DNA from: Tenodera sinensis
Lineage: Eukaryota > Arthropoda > Insecta > Mantodea > Mantidae
Assembly (NCBI GenBank): GCA_030765045.1
Contig: CM060965.1
Location: 150,105,374 to 150,169,373 of the forward strand
Length of the DNA: 64,000 bases
Reading direction: 5' to 3'
Positions 30,177 to 42,715 of this stretch are shown piece after piece (within the stretch, counting starts at the first letter, position 1; the number at the start of each line of letters is the position of its first letter). Under the pieces are notes generated by a model. The model was not told the origin of the DNA. It did not search any database and saw only the letters and a list, made by a program, of their open reading frames with translations. The position numbers and the translations under genes are program-made.

Positions 30177-33100
30177 TAAAGCAGAACCTCGCTAATCCGA
30201 ATCCCGCAAATCCAGTATTCTGAATAATCGATCGCAAGATCCATATTTAAGAGAAGAAAAAGACGATAAAACGCTTGTCAGTAGTGTAGAGAAAGTATTT
30301 TTGTTATAGAACTAACAAACTCATTATTGAAACTATCATTTAGGAACAAAATATTTATTTCCAACAATGTTTTGCTGAACTTTGCTATAGGCAATGTGCC
30401 TGTACATAAGCATTTACTCATTGTTAAACATTTTCATATTTACTTAGGTACCGTACCGGCAACTATCACATGTTTATGAAGCAGCAATTTTCGCTTAGCT
30501 TGTAAACACCGTCATCTTCTGTAAAGAACTAAACGTGCTTGAAGCTGCGATGTTACGCCAGTGTCACCTGAACATCAGGTAATTTGGTGTGGCAGCAGTG
30601 ATAGGCTATGTTCACATGTTCATTACAAAGAAACATAAATAACTATACCTTATACTTTGTATTTGGCGAACGCTATATCTGAGACTCCTAGTCATATAAC
30701 ACATTTTGTTTATAACCGATAAATTTGTATGTCTATTTTGTGTCAAGGACAAGCTCATTTATTGATCAAAGATAACAAATAAATAAATATGGAAATATAG
30801 GATTGATTGTTTTGCGGCTTTTGCATGAAACAGATTATACCAATTTTGGTTGGATTAACAAAATGTAATAATGTATGCGATGGTTTTACCAGTTTATGTA
30901 TTTAACGCTATGATGTCATAAAAGTGGTTTTATGATGAGCCCTTGTAGACGCATAGTCTACCATTGTAGATAGTTAAGCATGATTAAAGTGAAATCAATG
31001 CCGTACTTCTAAAGTCAGCATGACATACACATGTTTACTAAGGAAACTCGTACATGATGTATGTGCTAGCGTGCTCTAATGAAGCATGTTTCATGGCTAA
31101 CCTTAATTGATTGTATCGGAATTCACTTAATTTTTCAAAACCAAGAAAGCTTGTTTCCTGTATATCATATACGATTTTCTGAAGGAACAAACGGTCAGTT
31201 GTAATTTCTCCAGTTATGCTTCCCCATGTTGGACAGTTCGTTTCCAAGATTTCTTAGATTGTACTATTTACAACCCTGTCAATGATCCTCTTTAATAAAG
31301 TCGCCTTGAGCCATTAAATAGACTATCACATAACCATTTCTACCATCATTGTCATACCATAGATGCATACTTCGGAGTTCTATTCTTGGCAAAATTAACC
31401 AGTAAAAAACCACTAGCATAGAAATATCCATTTCCCGCTTCAGTTGCACTGTTCACGTGGAACACACTACATAATGTATACTGCTGAAACGCATTATGCA
31501 TGTGATACTTTTGAAGAAGGCACTGTCAAGAAATACATGTGCATTGCATTGGAATTTTAAGCTTGTGTTTACACGCTGAAATTTATAAAATGGTTATTTC
31601 TTTCTGATTAGAGGAAGAAATTCCGTCTCATTTACCCCACTAATTCAGAACCTCTGCTGTTAATTCTATCCCACTGACAAATAAAATGCTGAATTTTATT
31701 TTTGTAGTAGCTTTTAGACCAATGTGTTCCATCTGAGTTGCCTGTCATTGTGTAACGACGTACTCGCCGCCTTACGTGAGTAAACCTGCAACACGCCGCA
31801 CAGCTTTGCTCTGAGGGAAGCTACCGTTGCGGCGTGGTGGGTACTGGCGGAGACCTGCGACTGGGAATGAGTGAGGTTGATAATTATGACCTTTGCCCAG
31901 TGACGTATTGGCTAACATCATTCGCCGCCCTCACTCTACAGCCCTGCTCCGTGCAACTCTGCTGCGTATTCGCATGTACTCATGCTCAAACTCGCGGATT
32001 TGGAACAACCTGTTTTAGATTGTTTTCAAATTCAAACTTCTATTGAACCTAAAGTTATCTCAACCAATATACATAATTTCGCACGGAAAGCACGTAAGCC
32101 AGTCACGGAACAATGCAAGGCTAACATGCCATTTTCCTACAATATAACGTCCTAAGATTCAGTCGTTTTTATCGTACTATCACGACCTATTCAAAACTTG
32201 GCCAGAAAATCCATTAACCCTTTCAGACTCAATGATTCCATATGGAGTCATTCATATATTATGAAGCTTTCGAAGTATTTTAATATTTTTCTGTTATATT
32301 CTTGTTATAGTTGCTTTAACCGTTAAATCATATGTATTTGACATGCTTTCAATTGTAAAGTATATAAATATATTCAATTTTCCACGTGGTATTTTTAATA
32401 GAAAGAAGCAAAATCCATGCTACCTTAGTCAAATGATACCGCGTCATCATACACGCGTGCCATTACACCGTAGATCCTTCCACACAGCCACATTTGACTG
32501 TGACTGCTGAGACTGGAACCCGTGAGCTACAGCTTTCAATGGATGGTCAGTCCATTTGCCTCCCGTAACGATCTTGGTTATTAAGCCAATTGCATGAGGT
32601 AATCCCTTATGGGCATATGAAAACCGGTTTTATTAATTAGAGGAAGACCAGCATAAGTAGAAAAGCAATTTGCGCTGGAGCATTCCCTGTGAAACCTTCT
32701 TGCAAAACCAGGCAATTGCTTAGTTTGAACAGCAGGAGAATAAGATAGTGAATTCTCCAGCAGCCTAACTTTCCTACCAACATGGATCTGACCGTGTTAA
32801 GGACTAATCGTCATGCGTACTGTTGTAGAGGTTAATTTTAATACAGGAAACGCCAAATTATATTTTTGTTTTTTGATGTGGTTTCTTTGGATAGCCCTTA
32901 ATATATCAGCAGAACCACAGCGGTTTTGCAGATAAGATTAATAGGTTATGGGTGACCAGTTTGCCACTGGCATCGCGATACGGATTTCGATAGAACTAAA
33001 GCCAACAGAGACAATTAATAGAGCAGATGAGGTTATCAGTTATAGTACAGGCAACCGCAGATATGCAGGCGATTGTCTTTCAGAAACGGCATTTGATCTT

Positions 33101-34220
33101 CCCATTGTGTTAATTCGCAGATGGACTTTACAGATAACTAATCTTTCAGGAACCAGCGCTGTTTCTAGCAGTATACTAAAGGTAAATCACATGTTAGGTA
33201 TTGGACAATTAACCTGTAACAAGCACATATGAAAATGATTCTGTGATTCAAGCGAATCAAAGCACCAAATAGGAGGAAACTACAACTGTGTGTAAAAATT
33301 CAGCCATTCCCGGGAGAGTTGGTTGCATGCTATGATTGAAAATGTACAACAATGCAGCATTAAAGACGAAAGAGTATATAAACGCAATGCTCTGGTTTCC
33401 TGCTGGGTTTGGAAATCAAACCTAGACCTATGGATATCAAAACTGGCATGTTTGAACTCTGAAGACAGAGCCTCGTTGACATTGCATGGAAGAAGTACGG
33501 AATTTTAAGGCAGGATATATCGTTTAGTTCTTAAATATATGACTATTGCCATTCCTACAGGTGTTTTTGCCAAGATTTATCCCATTAATATGAAGTGCAT
33601 AGAAAAATAAACTTTCGTAAGAATAGGCTGTGTACGCACTAATAAATAGAGGATGAAGAAAGTCTTATGAAACTAACATGTTACTAGATTTTTTCTATAG
33701 TTATTTTCCCTTAATTTAAGCATGTTCAGTTATTTTCTTATGTACCTATTTCTTTCTTTTCATTTGGTGTGTATGTTACCACCGAATCAAAAAGCTACAT
33801 TTCTGGTACGATTCTGACTTCTCTTTGTGTGTATGGATGTGTGGGGGGTGTATGTGGGTGGGAGTGTGCGTTGGTTTGTGTGTAAGTGTGTACTGGTATG
33901 GGTGGGTATGTGTGAATCTTGTCGCACGCCACTCTCTCCTTCTTTAACTATCTGCTACCATTACTTGACTTGACACTTGCTAAGCCTAGCCCCATGATTT
34001 TCCTGCTACCCCACTTGACTTGGCTTAGCGAGAGTGAGTGGACATCTATTTGCGGAATCGTGTTGGGAATGGATCGGTGGGGTATATTGTGGTTACATAT
34101 AATACCAAATGCCTTTTCCTTGAATATATTTTGAAAACATAAATAAATACAAGACTTAACACTGACGGTGTTAAGTAACAAGAATATACATCAGAACTTT
34201 CAAAGTATGGTGAATGATGA
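30177..34220. other. Four kilobases with no recognised gene
   Basis: At 30181-30230 a segment reading CAGAACCTCGCTAATCCGAA resembles one pogo/Tigger terminal repeat, without a visible partner. At 31750-31990 there is a CpG-richer patch. TTAACCCTTTCAGACTC at 32217 resembles a single piggyBac end. A weak family A-like tail lies near 33600-33690. None of these can be completed. Confidence 0.35.
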
Positions 34221-34244
34221 AATATATATATATATATATATATT
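34221..34244. repeat. (TA)n microsatellite
   Basis: About 12 TA units. Confidence 0.9.
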
Positions 34245-34839
34245 AAGAAAATGTAGTAAAAATAAGCACAGTTACATAAAATAGACATAAATATAAAGTA
34301 TTCTTTGCACTAAGTAATAATTCCTTCCTGACTATTTGACTCCCTGAGCAACACTGGTAGAATGGGCCTGACTCACCAATATAACTTGGCACCCAAAAGT
34401 CATCCCATTTAACTACACACTCACTTGATTGTGTTAGTCGGAATTATAACTATTGCCGTTTAGGCTACATTAACCGTGATACAAAAGATCACCTACCCTT
34501 ATTTAGCATAAAAGCCCTAAAACACTGAACACATACATCCAAATGAAATACAGAACTGTTTGTCTCACCCAAATGTCTGGTGTGCTACGGAACAGGTCCT
34601 TGTCCAATTATGTTGAAATGAACATGCACACGGACTGTGGCACATTCCTGCATATCAGCCATGAAGAATAAACGCGTCGTTCCTGCTTAATTCCGCGTAT
34701 GCCCAGTGTATGCCTGAATTAGCATACATCTCGAAGAAATGGTGGTGAATGCCGACGTTGCTTCTCTACGGAGAAAAGTTGCTCACTTGCTTGCCCCCTT
34801 TGACAAGCAAGAGCCTGAAGCATGACCCTGTTGACTTCG

Positions 34840-35300
34840 ATGCGTGCTGACGTCACTGTTGGTGAACCGCTTGGCTCGATGAAGAAGAGCTTGCCGAGTA
34901 ATGTTAGTAGAATTGAAAATTCCTAAGCCTATCGGCTAATTACAGACGAACATGTAGGAAAGTATGTAAGATACTAATGCTGAGCGCCTCGGCTCGATGA
35001 AGACCAAACCGTAGTGTGTAAGGCTCATGCAATACGCTTGGTCGAAGCTGACTATACTTTGACTGACGAAGACAACTGATGGCAGCGCCTACGGAGCTCG
35101 ACTACTCGACGAAGACTGAAGGCAGCGCGCTTCCGCGCTGAAATAACCTAGCGACTGGTCTTGCAGCCGGTCTTTTATACTGAGTGCCGGGCGTAGGGGG
35201 AGCGAGAGGGGTTGCGCTTGCCAACCTGACGGCTGTACACCTCTCTAAGGGAAGGCCAGTCGATATCTCCAAATGACCTTCCATGACGTCACAATCTTCT
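34840..35300 (-). promoter_or_regulatory. Promoter-like segment with TATA box and two CRE octamers
   Basis: On the minus strand TATAAAAGA (35179-35171) is preceded about 105 bp upstream by TGACGTCA (35291-35284). It is followed by a GC-rich leader with repeated GACGAAGAC...GGCAGCGC and GGCTCGATGAAGA-type words, and another TGACGTCA at 34848. No ORF with a family signature follows, so this may be a retroelement LTR or a host promoter with a distant coding exon. Purely sequence-motif evidence. Confidence 0.35.
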
Positions 35301-36426
35301 ACTTTAATGTTTTCGTAATCGTTCGAAATAAGAAATGAGTGAATGATGTTCAAGGGTCCATCGACAACAAGTTTTTTTTGGATCCAATGTTCAGAGATAG
35401 AACAACTAAAAATCACGAAATCATCTAGGCTTTGCAGTTACAACGTACACTGAAAGCTAAAATGGTAAAAGATCAAGAGTAAACCAGTAAAATTAAAACC
35501 ATAAAACGTAAAACCTTGCAATGTTAAATTAAGATAATTGAAGTGTAAAAGTCCAAAAAGTTCCAAAGTTCAAAACATGAAGCACAAGTTAAATTTGTTT
35601 CGCGAACCAAATTGCAGCAATAAATCGCAGCACCTTATCTACGGGAACGTAACACTGCCTAGAATGAACCAATAGGCGCTCTTGAGCGTACCGTGAATGA
35701 TCATTTGTTGGCAGGGTAGCCCTTTATCAATATCATAGTTTAGACGGTGAGACACTAGATAACCTAAGTGATTGATACAATGCACCTAAATGTTTTTTTT
35801 TTTTTTTTTTTTTTTTTTTTGTAAAATAATAATTTATCCAATGTGATATATCTACCTTCAAATGCTATGTCTTTAGTATTTTTTATTTCCATTGTTAAAT
35901 TGTAAAGCTTAAAGAAATAATGTTATTAAATGTTTATTGTGCACTAACTTCCAATTGCGAAATTAGAATCTGCGCATCGGTATATAATATTATTGTACTT
36001 ATTATAAATAAGATATCGTTGGTCTTATAATTCCTTTCATTATCTTACTAGTTCGTTTTTACCGGATGGTCCACTGCAGCCGGCCCCACCGTAAATAGAT
36101 AACCCTTCGTGCGTTAAAAGAGTTGCAGAAGTTCACGGCGTAAGAGACGCCAGTGGCGTTGCTGCTTCTTAGCGGTACGTGAGGTCAACACTGCATAAAT
36201 CATCCTCCATTTTATCTCAAACTAAATATGACTCAATCTATAAGTATTACAACATTAAAGTTCCGTTGTCTTAAAATGCTGTACCGCAGTAATTATTATA
36301 AGATTTACATTTTCTACTTGTTATTCATGATAAATGATTTCAAAGCACTTTTTGTCTGTGACTCATAGGTGTCAGTATGATTATTAAATTCTAACAAGAT
36401 ACTTATGCCCAATGATTTCTTTTTTA
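35301..36426. other. Spacer with a 28-bp poly(T) run at 35793-35820
   Basis: The poly(T) may be the poly(A) tail of a minus-strand retroposed sequence, but I recognise no body next to it. Confidence 0.4.
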
Positions 36427-36496
36427 TTAAGAGGTGAAATCAGGACTGAAAAACTCAATGCCATTGCCATTTTTCAGTCCTGATTCCACCTCTTAA
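36427..36496. repeat. 70-bp palindrome related to the 27996 element
   Basis: TTAAGAGGTG and CACCTCTTAA close an inverted repeat whose inner part, CTGAAAAACTCAATGCC, is also the outer arm of the 27996-28380 palindrome. Confidence 0.75.
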
Positions 36497-36934
36497 ACAT
36501 TGCCCACTCACGGCTTGTGTGTTTAAAAACACAAGAATTAAGTTGGTTGGCAAAAAGACATAAAAATTCGTTTTCAATTGTTTATATTATTTCAAAGGGA
36601 TGATGACAAATACTTGAAAGCAGGATTTAACAACATGAAATTGACATTATAGCTAAAGTTTCAAATAAGAGATGACACTTATTTTACGAGTAGTTCATTA
36701 AATTCATTAAGGTTTTATTAAATTCGACATTTTAAGGCAAGATTTTTTGTATCTTTTACGGTTCCATAGTTACATTTAACATGCGCTTCACAGAAAATGT
36801 AAGAATTATGTTTTGTGCCTCTTGTAAAATAAATTGCGTTTAAAAGATATTCATTTGCCCTCTCTGGGAGATAGGGATTTTACAAACATTATCCACGCAC
36901 AATGCTTTTTTATAGAGCTCATCCGACTCTCCTT

Positions 36935-37090
36935 TTAGTTACGATGACTGCTGCAGACGAACAGAGAGACAGACAGCAGACTGACAGACAGAAATAGCCT
37001 TTTCTAGAATTGCTTTCCTTAGTATCCTCGACATCGAACGCTTTGGATGAAACTCTTTTCTACTAAGTACGCGAAAAGGAAAGTAATAAA
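36935..37090 (-). repeat. Family A repeat, 5' end only
   Basis: In reverse it holds the TCTGTCTGTCAGTCTGC segment and the ATCCTCGACATCGAACG and TTTTCTACTAAGTACG words, which correspond to the complemented 5' end of the family. Confidence 0.6.
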
Positions 37091-37331
37091 TTGAAGTTGT
37101 TTGAGCATTTGAAGGAGCCTCTGTCTGCGTCACCCACACTTCAAATCTAATTAACTACTTACCTGGGAGCTTAAAGTGGATTAGCAAAGGAATTGACTTT
37201 TCATATTTGTAAGCCGGAACGAATAATAATTCCAGTATGAAAACATGGTAGATTCGGTATTACTATTATTAACTTATTTAATTATTGGACATATACTTTG
37301 TATGCTCCATTGCTAACCTATTTTAGGCTTC

Positions 37332-37574
37332 TGTTTTTTTACTTTTTTTACTTTTTTTAATGTTTAACGACACTGCCAATTGCCAGGATAACATCAGCGT
37401 CACCAATGTGCCGGAATTTTGGACCCGCAGGAGTTCTTTTACATGGCAGTAAATCTACTGATATGGAGCTGTCGTTTTTAAGCACACTTAAAAACCATCG
37501 GTCTGAGCCGGATTTGAACCCGCGACCTTGGGATCAGTAAGCCAACGTCAAACCAACTGAGCCACCCAGACCGA
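37332..37574 (-). mobile_element. SINE-2, full-length tRNA-derived SINE
   Basis: Read on the minus strand it begins GGTCTGGGTGGCTCAGTTGG, a tRNA-like head with an A box, then GGTTCAAATCC as B box. The body has GTAGATTTACTGCCATG, AAAGAACTCCTGCGGG and ATTCCGGCACA, and the tail is A-rich. TSDs CTATTTTAGGCTTC (37318-37331) and CTATTTTAGTCTTC (37575-37588) differ by one base. The same body blocks occur in abundant insect SINEs I have seen. Confidence 0.85.
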
Positions 37575-37588
37575 CTATTTTAGTCTTC

Positions 37589-38514
37589 GGCCAGGTAAAC
37601 TCATAGATCCTAAGTATCAAGTAACATTTAACTGAATTAGTATATTAATACCTATATATTTTAATCTGAACTAAAATAGTGTAAGTGTAGCTACAGACCG
37701 GCGTATAAAACAATGTTTGAAAGTAATTTCTTATTATTATTATTATTCTCTTTGTTATTTTAAAAGAACATATATTTCAGTTTCTAAAGCAACATATACG
37801 GAATGACGAGAAATTATAGTAGAATTACTTCTTATTACCCCTCATTATAAGAACACTGAAGTATAAGTACCGTTTTAATGTGAATTTTTAGGTGTTTTTA
37901 TTTACATATTTCTCATAATTAACTTTTTTATGTGCACACTAGATATCAGCAAGATGAGCATTGCTAATGGTTGAACGTTATATACTCTTAATATTCAGGG
38001 CAGAAAACGTTCACTTGCAACAATATATGCATGTGGAGCCAAATCAGCGGAATAGTCACAGAGCAACACAGTAAAGTTCAGGAAGCTGTCTGGAGGGCCA
38101 TACCTTCAAAATTCATTAAATAGGAAAATGAGTGGTCTATAATAGTGTTTAAACATGGTTTAAATTCCAGGGTGGTTTTAGATCCCTATTAATTCGATTT
38201 GCATGCATGTGACGCATTTGTGAAATACAAATCTGAAATACAAACTGGATGAATGAATAAACCTGTTACTTCTCTGCAAGCATTTGTAATGGTAGATTCA
38301 CTTAGATCAGGGTTTCTCAAGGCTTAAAATCGCACCGCGTGCAATCCAAGGTGCAAAGCTTCCTTGCACCGTGCATCGTGGTGACTCGGTTAAGTTCGGC
38401 TCAACTCGCACGCTGCAGAACTAAGAAGTGATGAATGTGTTGACATACGGTTTGTTAAATGTATAAGAATAGTCTTAAATTGGGATTGTATTCAGTGATG
38501 GATCTACCGGAAAT
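37589..38514. other. Spacer, nothing recognised
   Basis: CAGGGTTTCTCAAGGC at 38308 resembles one hAT terminal repeat but has no partner. Confidence 0.35.
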
Positions 38515-38830
38515 ATAATATGGAAGTGAGGCATGGACACTCAAAGAAAAATTAAAAGTAAAATTCAGGAAACATAAATGAGCTTTTTATGAACAATGAA
38601 GAGATGTGCGAGATAGAAACATCCGTATTGGACAAATGAGAGAGAATTGGAGGTTACAGGGTTATATGAGCTAGTAGAGGATTACAGGAAAAAATGGGTA
38701 CACGATCTCTGACGAATGCAAGTAGACGAATACCTAAACAAACTCTAAATTATAAACCTAGTGGGTACGGATCGATTGAAGGACCGAAGAAACGATGGAG
38801 AGAGTAAATGTGAGATAGGAACGGGTGAAA
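38515..38830 (+). pseudogene. LINE reverse transcriptase C-terminal tail (RTE-like), heavily decayed
   Basis: Across several frames the plus strand gives YGSEAWTLKEK, IRIGQMRENWRL, EDYRKKWVHDL and RIPKQTLNYKPSGYGSIEGP followed by KKRWRE. This is the order found in insect LINE tails (YGSExWTL, DYRxxWxxHxxRM, RxPKxxLxYKPxGxRxxGRPxxRW). Many stops and shifts are present, so it is old. It is not the same family as the 14510 fragment. Confidence 0.65.
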
Positions 38831-40334
38831 CTCAAACCATGAGAGAAGAAGGAGAAGTGTACTAGTGAAATCACTTTTAACTATTGTAACAGCCTGGTAT
38901 ATCAGTTACAGGAATTTCTCGTTAACTGCACCGTACTAAAATATCTGGTATGTTCAATCAGTGCGGTCTACCTTCTAGAAGTTTAAAAAAAAGTTGATGT
39001 TCTGGAATTCAAAGAACTTTGAATATCGGGTTTCCTATATGCAGGTGATCTATTTTCGATATCGAGGTCAACCATATGGCTGCAACTATACGGGAGTCTT
39101 AAGGAGAGAAATTAGGAGTGACAGCGAATGACGACAAAATTAAAACGTGACGATCAATATCTATTGGGGCAATATGCCACGTAGAAAGGGTGTTTCCAAT
39201 CGTTTAAAGCACAGTAACATCTCGAAGGGTAACGCCAAGAAAGTTTACGAAGCTGCTAGTATTTTTCATATACTTTTAGATTAAAATGCACATAACTTTC
39301 TCTGCACTCTTATTTAAACTATTTCGAAAAAAGTTATGCTATCTAGTTCATGATATTCGAGATAAACTTCTGCAAAGAAACGCGTTTAATTAAAGAGTTG
39401 GTTGTAGTACAAAAGACATACAGTAGACTACAGGGATAATCAATCCTTTTATGAAGATCGCTAAGTGGTGATTTTGGAATTATTACATTCCTTTTGCATG
39501 ATCACGAATAAACAATCCGATGTTACATTCACATAACTTTTTCTCTTCCTATCCCTGTAAACCATTAATAAAAAATCTTATCATTTTATCAATTTTATGG
39601 TAATCTAGATTTAATTGTTGTATGCATATAGGTTGAGACCAAAATAACAATCAAGTGTTTAAAAACGAGTTGCTATCTATGGACTTTTGACTTACATTTA
39701 AATTTGGAGTAGGTTTGCCTACTCACTTTCTATTCCAAAGATCTACTAGCGACAGGCTCTTAGCAGATCTACAGAATTTGCCATGTTGTTTGCACAGTAC
39801 TTGACGCGCACTTTCAAGATAAAACGCACTGTAATGCATTACATCGACGTGCCAACAACGTGATACTGAAGAACGCTATGATAATTGTAGCACTCTCACT
39901 GCTCGTAGGGATGACGTCACATCAGAGAATGTGCAGTCGAAAATAGACTGATGCTTCCGTTCTCCGAGTGGAACATAGTGTGGCTGAAATTAATTCAGCA
40001 CTCGATACTGTAGTGTCTACTCCTAGCATCCGAAGAGATCACTGTACATGTTTCTGTCCATCTTGTTTGAATACCGGCTCTCATTTAAAGCGAAATGGCG
40101 TAATTTTACTGCGAGTTTTAGAGTGTGCTGTAGCCACCTTGTCTCTTTGGGAGACGCTTACATAATAAGCGGCTATTGCGCAACACCCTCCTTCAGTCGG
40201 GGGTGAGTCAGCAATTGCCTGTGGGGTGTAGAATTCATAATCTGACAGTCAGTATCCAGTGACGGACAGAAGCAGGCTATTCCATGGTAGTTTTTAAGTC
40301 ATACCTTGAATACTCTGGGAATGTCCTCAGAAGA
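38831..40334. other. AT-rich spacer, nothing recognised
   Basis: It contains one CRE octamer at 39912. The 65-codon ORF at 39968-40165 has no family signature. Confidence 0.4.
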
Positions 40335-40775
40335 CCTCTTCATTCTGCATGTTTTTTATGTAAATGGTAAACCGTAAGAGGCTGACAAAGGCTTACTAAA
40401 TAAAGAATGTGGATCTCGTTAGAACACACGATTTATTTCAAATACTTCTCTTTTGCTTTGAGTGAACCATTTCCTAGATGTTCTGTATTATTTGTTTGAA
40501 TTTGGAAATACTTATTCTTCTATCAAATACGAATATGTCATTAGTTTTCTTTTAAACTGTTGTTCTTACAAAGAGAACGGAACTCCAAAGGCATCGCATA
40601 GCAACCGGATCTTAAAACATTTCGCTATTCTTAAAGCCTACAGCCCAAATTAGCAATAGGATACTTTCTAAAAATCCTTATGTGGATTAAAATGAAGTAG
40701 AGAGATAAGTATTTGCAAGAATGTTGTGTATAAAAGTGAGTATAGCTCTACATATATTTGTGAACAGAGTTTCTC
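40335..40775 (+). repeat. Family A repeat, 3' half
   Basis: It begins near AATGGTAAACCGTAAGAG and continues through GAGTGAACCATTTCC, CAAAGAGAACGGAA and TTAAAATGAAGTAGAG in the family order. Confidence 0.68.
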
Positions 40776-41754
40776 CAAATGAAACTATACTAAGAGTCTG
40801 TATTGCAATAGGTTACGTTACGCGATGATCACTTGGTGTATCTTCTGAGGCTATGCACTTCGACTTTGTCGCCAAATATTGATTGACTTTTTAAACGTAA
40901 GCAGTACCAAGAGGTCACGAATGAGGAGATGTTTACCGCATACATTTTAAAGTGCGTTCGTAAATCAATCAACACACATGTAACCAAACTGTCACTGCAA
41001 CACAATGGAGTGTTAAAAGAGTGGCAGTCCTCATAAACTGGAAGGAGGTAGGTCCAACCTCCTTTCTTTTGTAAGCTTTGGAGACCGGTGCTATGGCATG
41101 TAGTACATAATCAGCGGTCACCAATGGAATTTTGCATCATATTCTTTGAGAAGTTGCTTCCTCGGTGGGTTGAAGGCTAAAACTTTGGTTCATTCCTAAG
41201 GAATCGCAAACAGACTTCACGTTAACTCGCCTAACTATTAAAGAAAGAAAATGTAATGGCAAAATAAGTGGGAAGTTTAAGAAATAATACATCGCTTGAG
41301 ACCAAGCTACACATTTGCATTACAAAGCATGGCAATTAAAGGTTATGTTGTTGAAACGTGGATAATGAAGCATCCAAAAATGCAATGTTTTCATGGTTCA
41401 ATCGGCAAGAAACAGTCATGCTCTGAGTGGTGAATTTCTTACCCTGCATTTATTTGTGATACTTTTAGATCAATGAAAAGGAACGTTTGCTGAAGGGTAC
41501 ATATAGAATTCATGCAGTCAAAACCAAGTTGAATAACATGTTTCCAGTAAATAATTTAATTCCGCACAATTCACACTCAATAAAACAATTCTATTTTATA
41601 AAATTTTAATTTCTGAGTATCCATCGCGTGTGTCATCGTCTTTTATCTGCCATACCATTGCCTTCATTTAGAACTTTTTCAAATATTTCTTCCATTAGGT
41701 CATCTTTCTCCTATCATTCATCAACTTCTCTTACTGTTGTCGGGATAGTGTGTT
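40776..41754. other. Spacer, nothing recognised
   Basis: No supported feature. Confidence 0.4.
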
Positions 41755-41815
41755 TTTCACTTACTCTACTACGTATAGTAAGTAGAGGAAGTATTGTAAT
41801 TTTCTATGAGTGGCA
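41755..41815 (+). repeat. Family A repeat, 5' tip
   Basis: CTACTACGTATAGTAAGTAG followed by AGGAAGTATTGTAATT, then divergence. Confidence 0.55.
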
Positions 41816-42464
41816 AAAGATGATTGTTCCTGTTTATGTTTTTGGTTTTCTTTCAAAATTCTGCGAACGGAACTGTGCTAGACGCTAGTGGTTGCATGAA
41901 CTAAATACTACACTTTTTTTATTTCTCAGAAAAGCTAAGCTCATGCTTAGCCTCTTTCTCCGTGTTTTCATAAACATTAGCAGTCACCTCATATATTTCT
42001 CTATTAAAGATTTTTGCCTGTAGATTTTTAAATTAAAAGAGGCATTGTGACACCGGTCGCCCGTCAAGAGAAGCTAAAGGTCATGCTACATCACACCACT
42101 GCTTGTAAAGACGCGGCCCGACAACAATGGGGTGGCAGAATAAAGGTAACTCCGCCGGCTCTGGAGTCTTGTTTCCGTGCGGGTTTGTTTATGAAAAGTT
42201 TCTCGAGAAATTCGCCGGCACTTCACCTGGACTACATAAAGCGACAGAGAATGTATAGAGTGAGTTATTAAGTGTGTATTGTATGCAGCCAGTGTTGGAA
42301 CAGTCTTTAGTGAGTGAATGGTCGGGGTGGTTGTGTGAGCATTCGAGCACGCTTTTGTGTCAAGGTTATGGTAAGACGCACAGCTGTGAGTTGCAAGATC
42401 ACGACGAATTTTAGATTGTCTTAACGCTAAAAAAAGAGAACTGTATTTTTGTATTTCAGTTTTA

Positions 42465-42715
42465 CAAGAGAAAAAATGTGATGTGTTGCACTCACATGAC
42501 TTTCTCTGCTCTTGTACTAACCATTCTTACAAACTCCTATTCCTATATTTTCTTTGTGTTAGTTGAGATAAATATTTGTACAAATTATCTTACTGCTTAT
42601 TTCCTTGTAGGTGCAAGGGGAATTTTAGAATACACTAGGCTTTGTGCGATAGTCAAACCTTTTAAAGCTTTGAGATTCCGTTCTCTTTGCACACTTAACA
42701 TATAAAAAAATAAAC
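42465..42715 (-). repeat. Family A repeat, 3' part, inverted
   Basis: On the plus strand it reads CACTCACATGACTTTCTCTG, ACCATTCTTACAAACTCC, GTTAGTTGAGATAAAT and TTTCCTTGTAGGTGCAA, the complement of the family A 3' end. Confidence 0.72.

Noticed and set aside
30181..30235. pogo/Tigger terminal repeat
   Set aside because: One end only. No matching inverted end or transposase fragment was found nearby.
32217..32260. Second piggyBac element starting TTAACCCTTTCAGACTC
   Set aside because: No inverted partner followed by TTAA was found downstream.
14005..35656. Shared 15-mer CTACGGGAACGTAAC at about 14010 and 35640
   Set aside because: A single 15-base match in 64 kb is within chance expectation, and the flanks do not align.
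37500..37574. Possible tRNA gene on the minus strand
   Set aside because: It has both pol III boxes but continues into a SINE body with an A-rich tail and is flanked by TSDs, so it is a SINE head.
42045..42460. LTR starting TGTGACACCGGTCGCC
   Set aside because: It looks like an LTR start, but no matching end, TSD or poly(A) signal could be paired with it.
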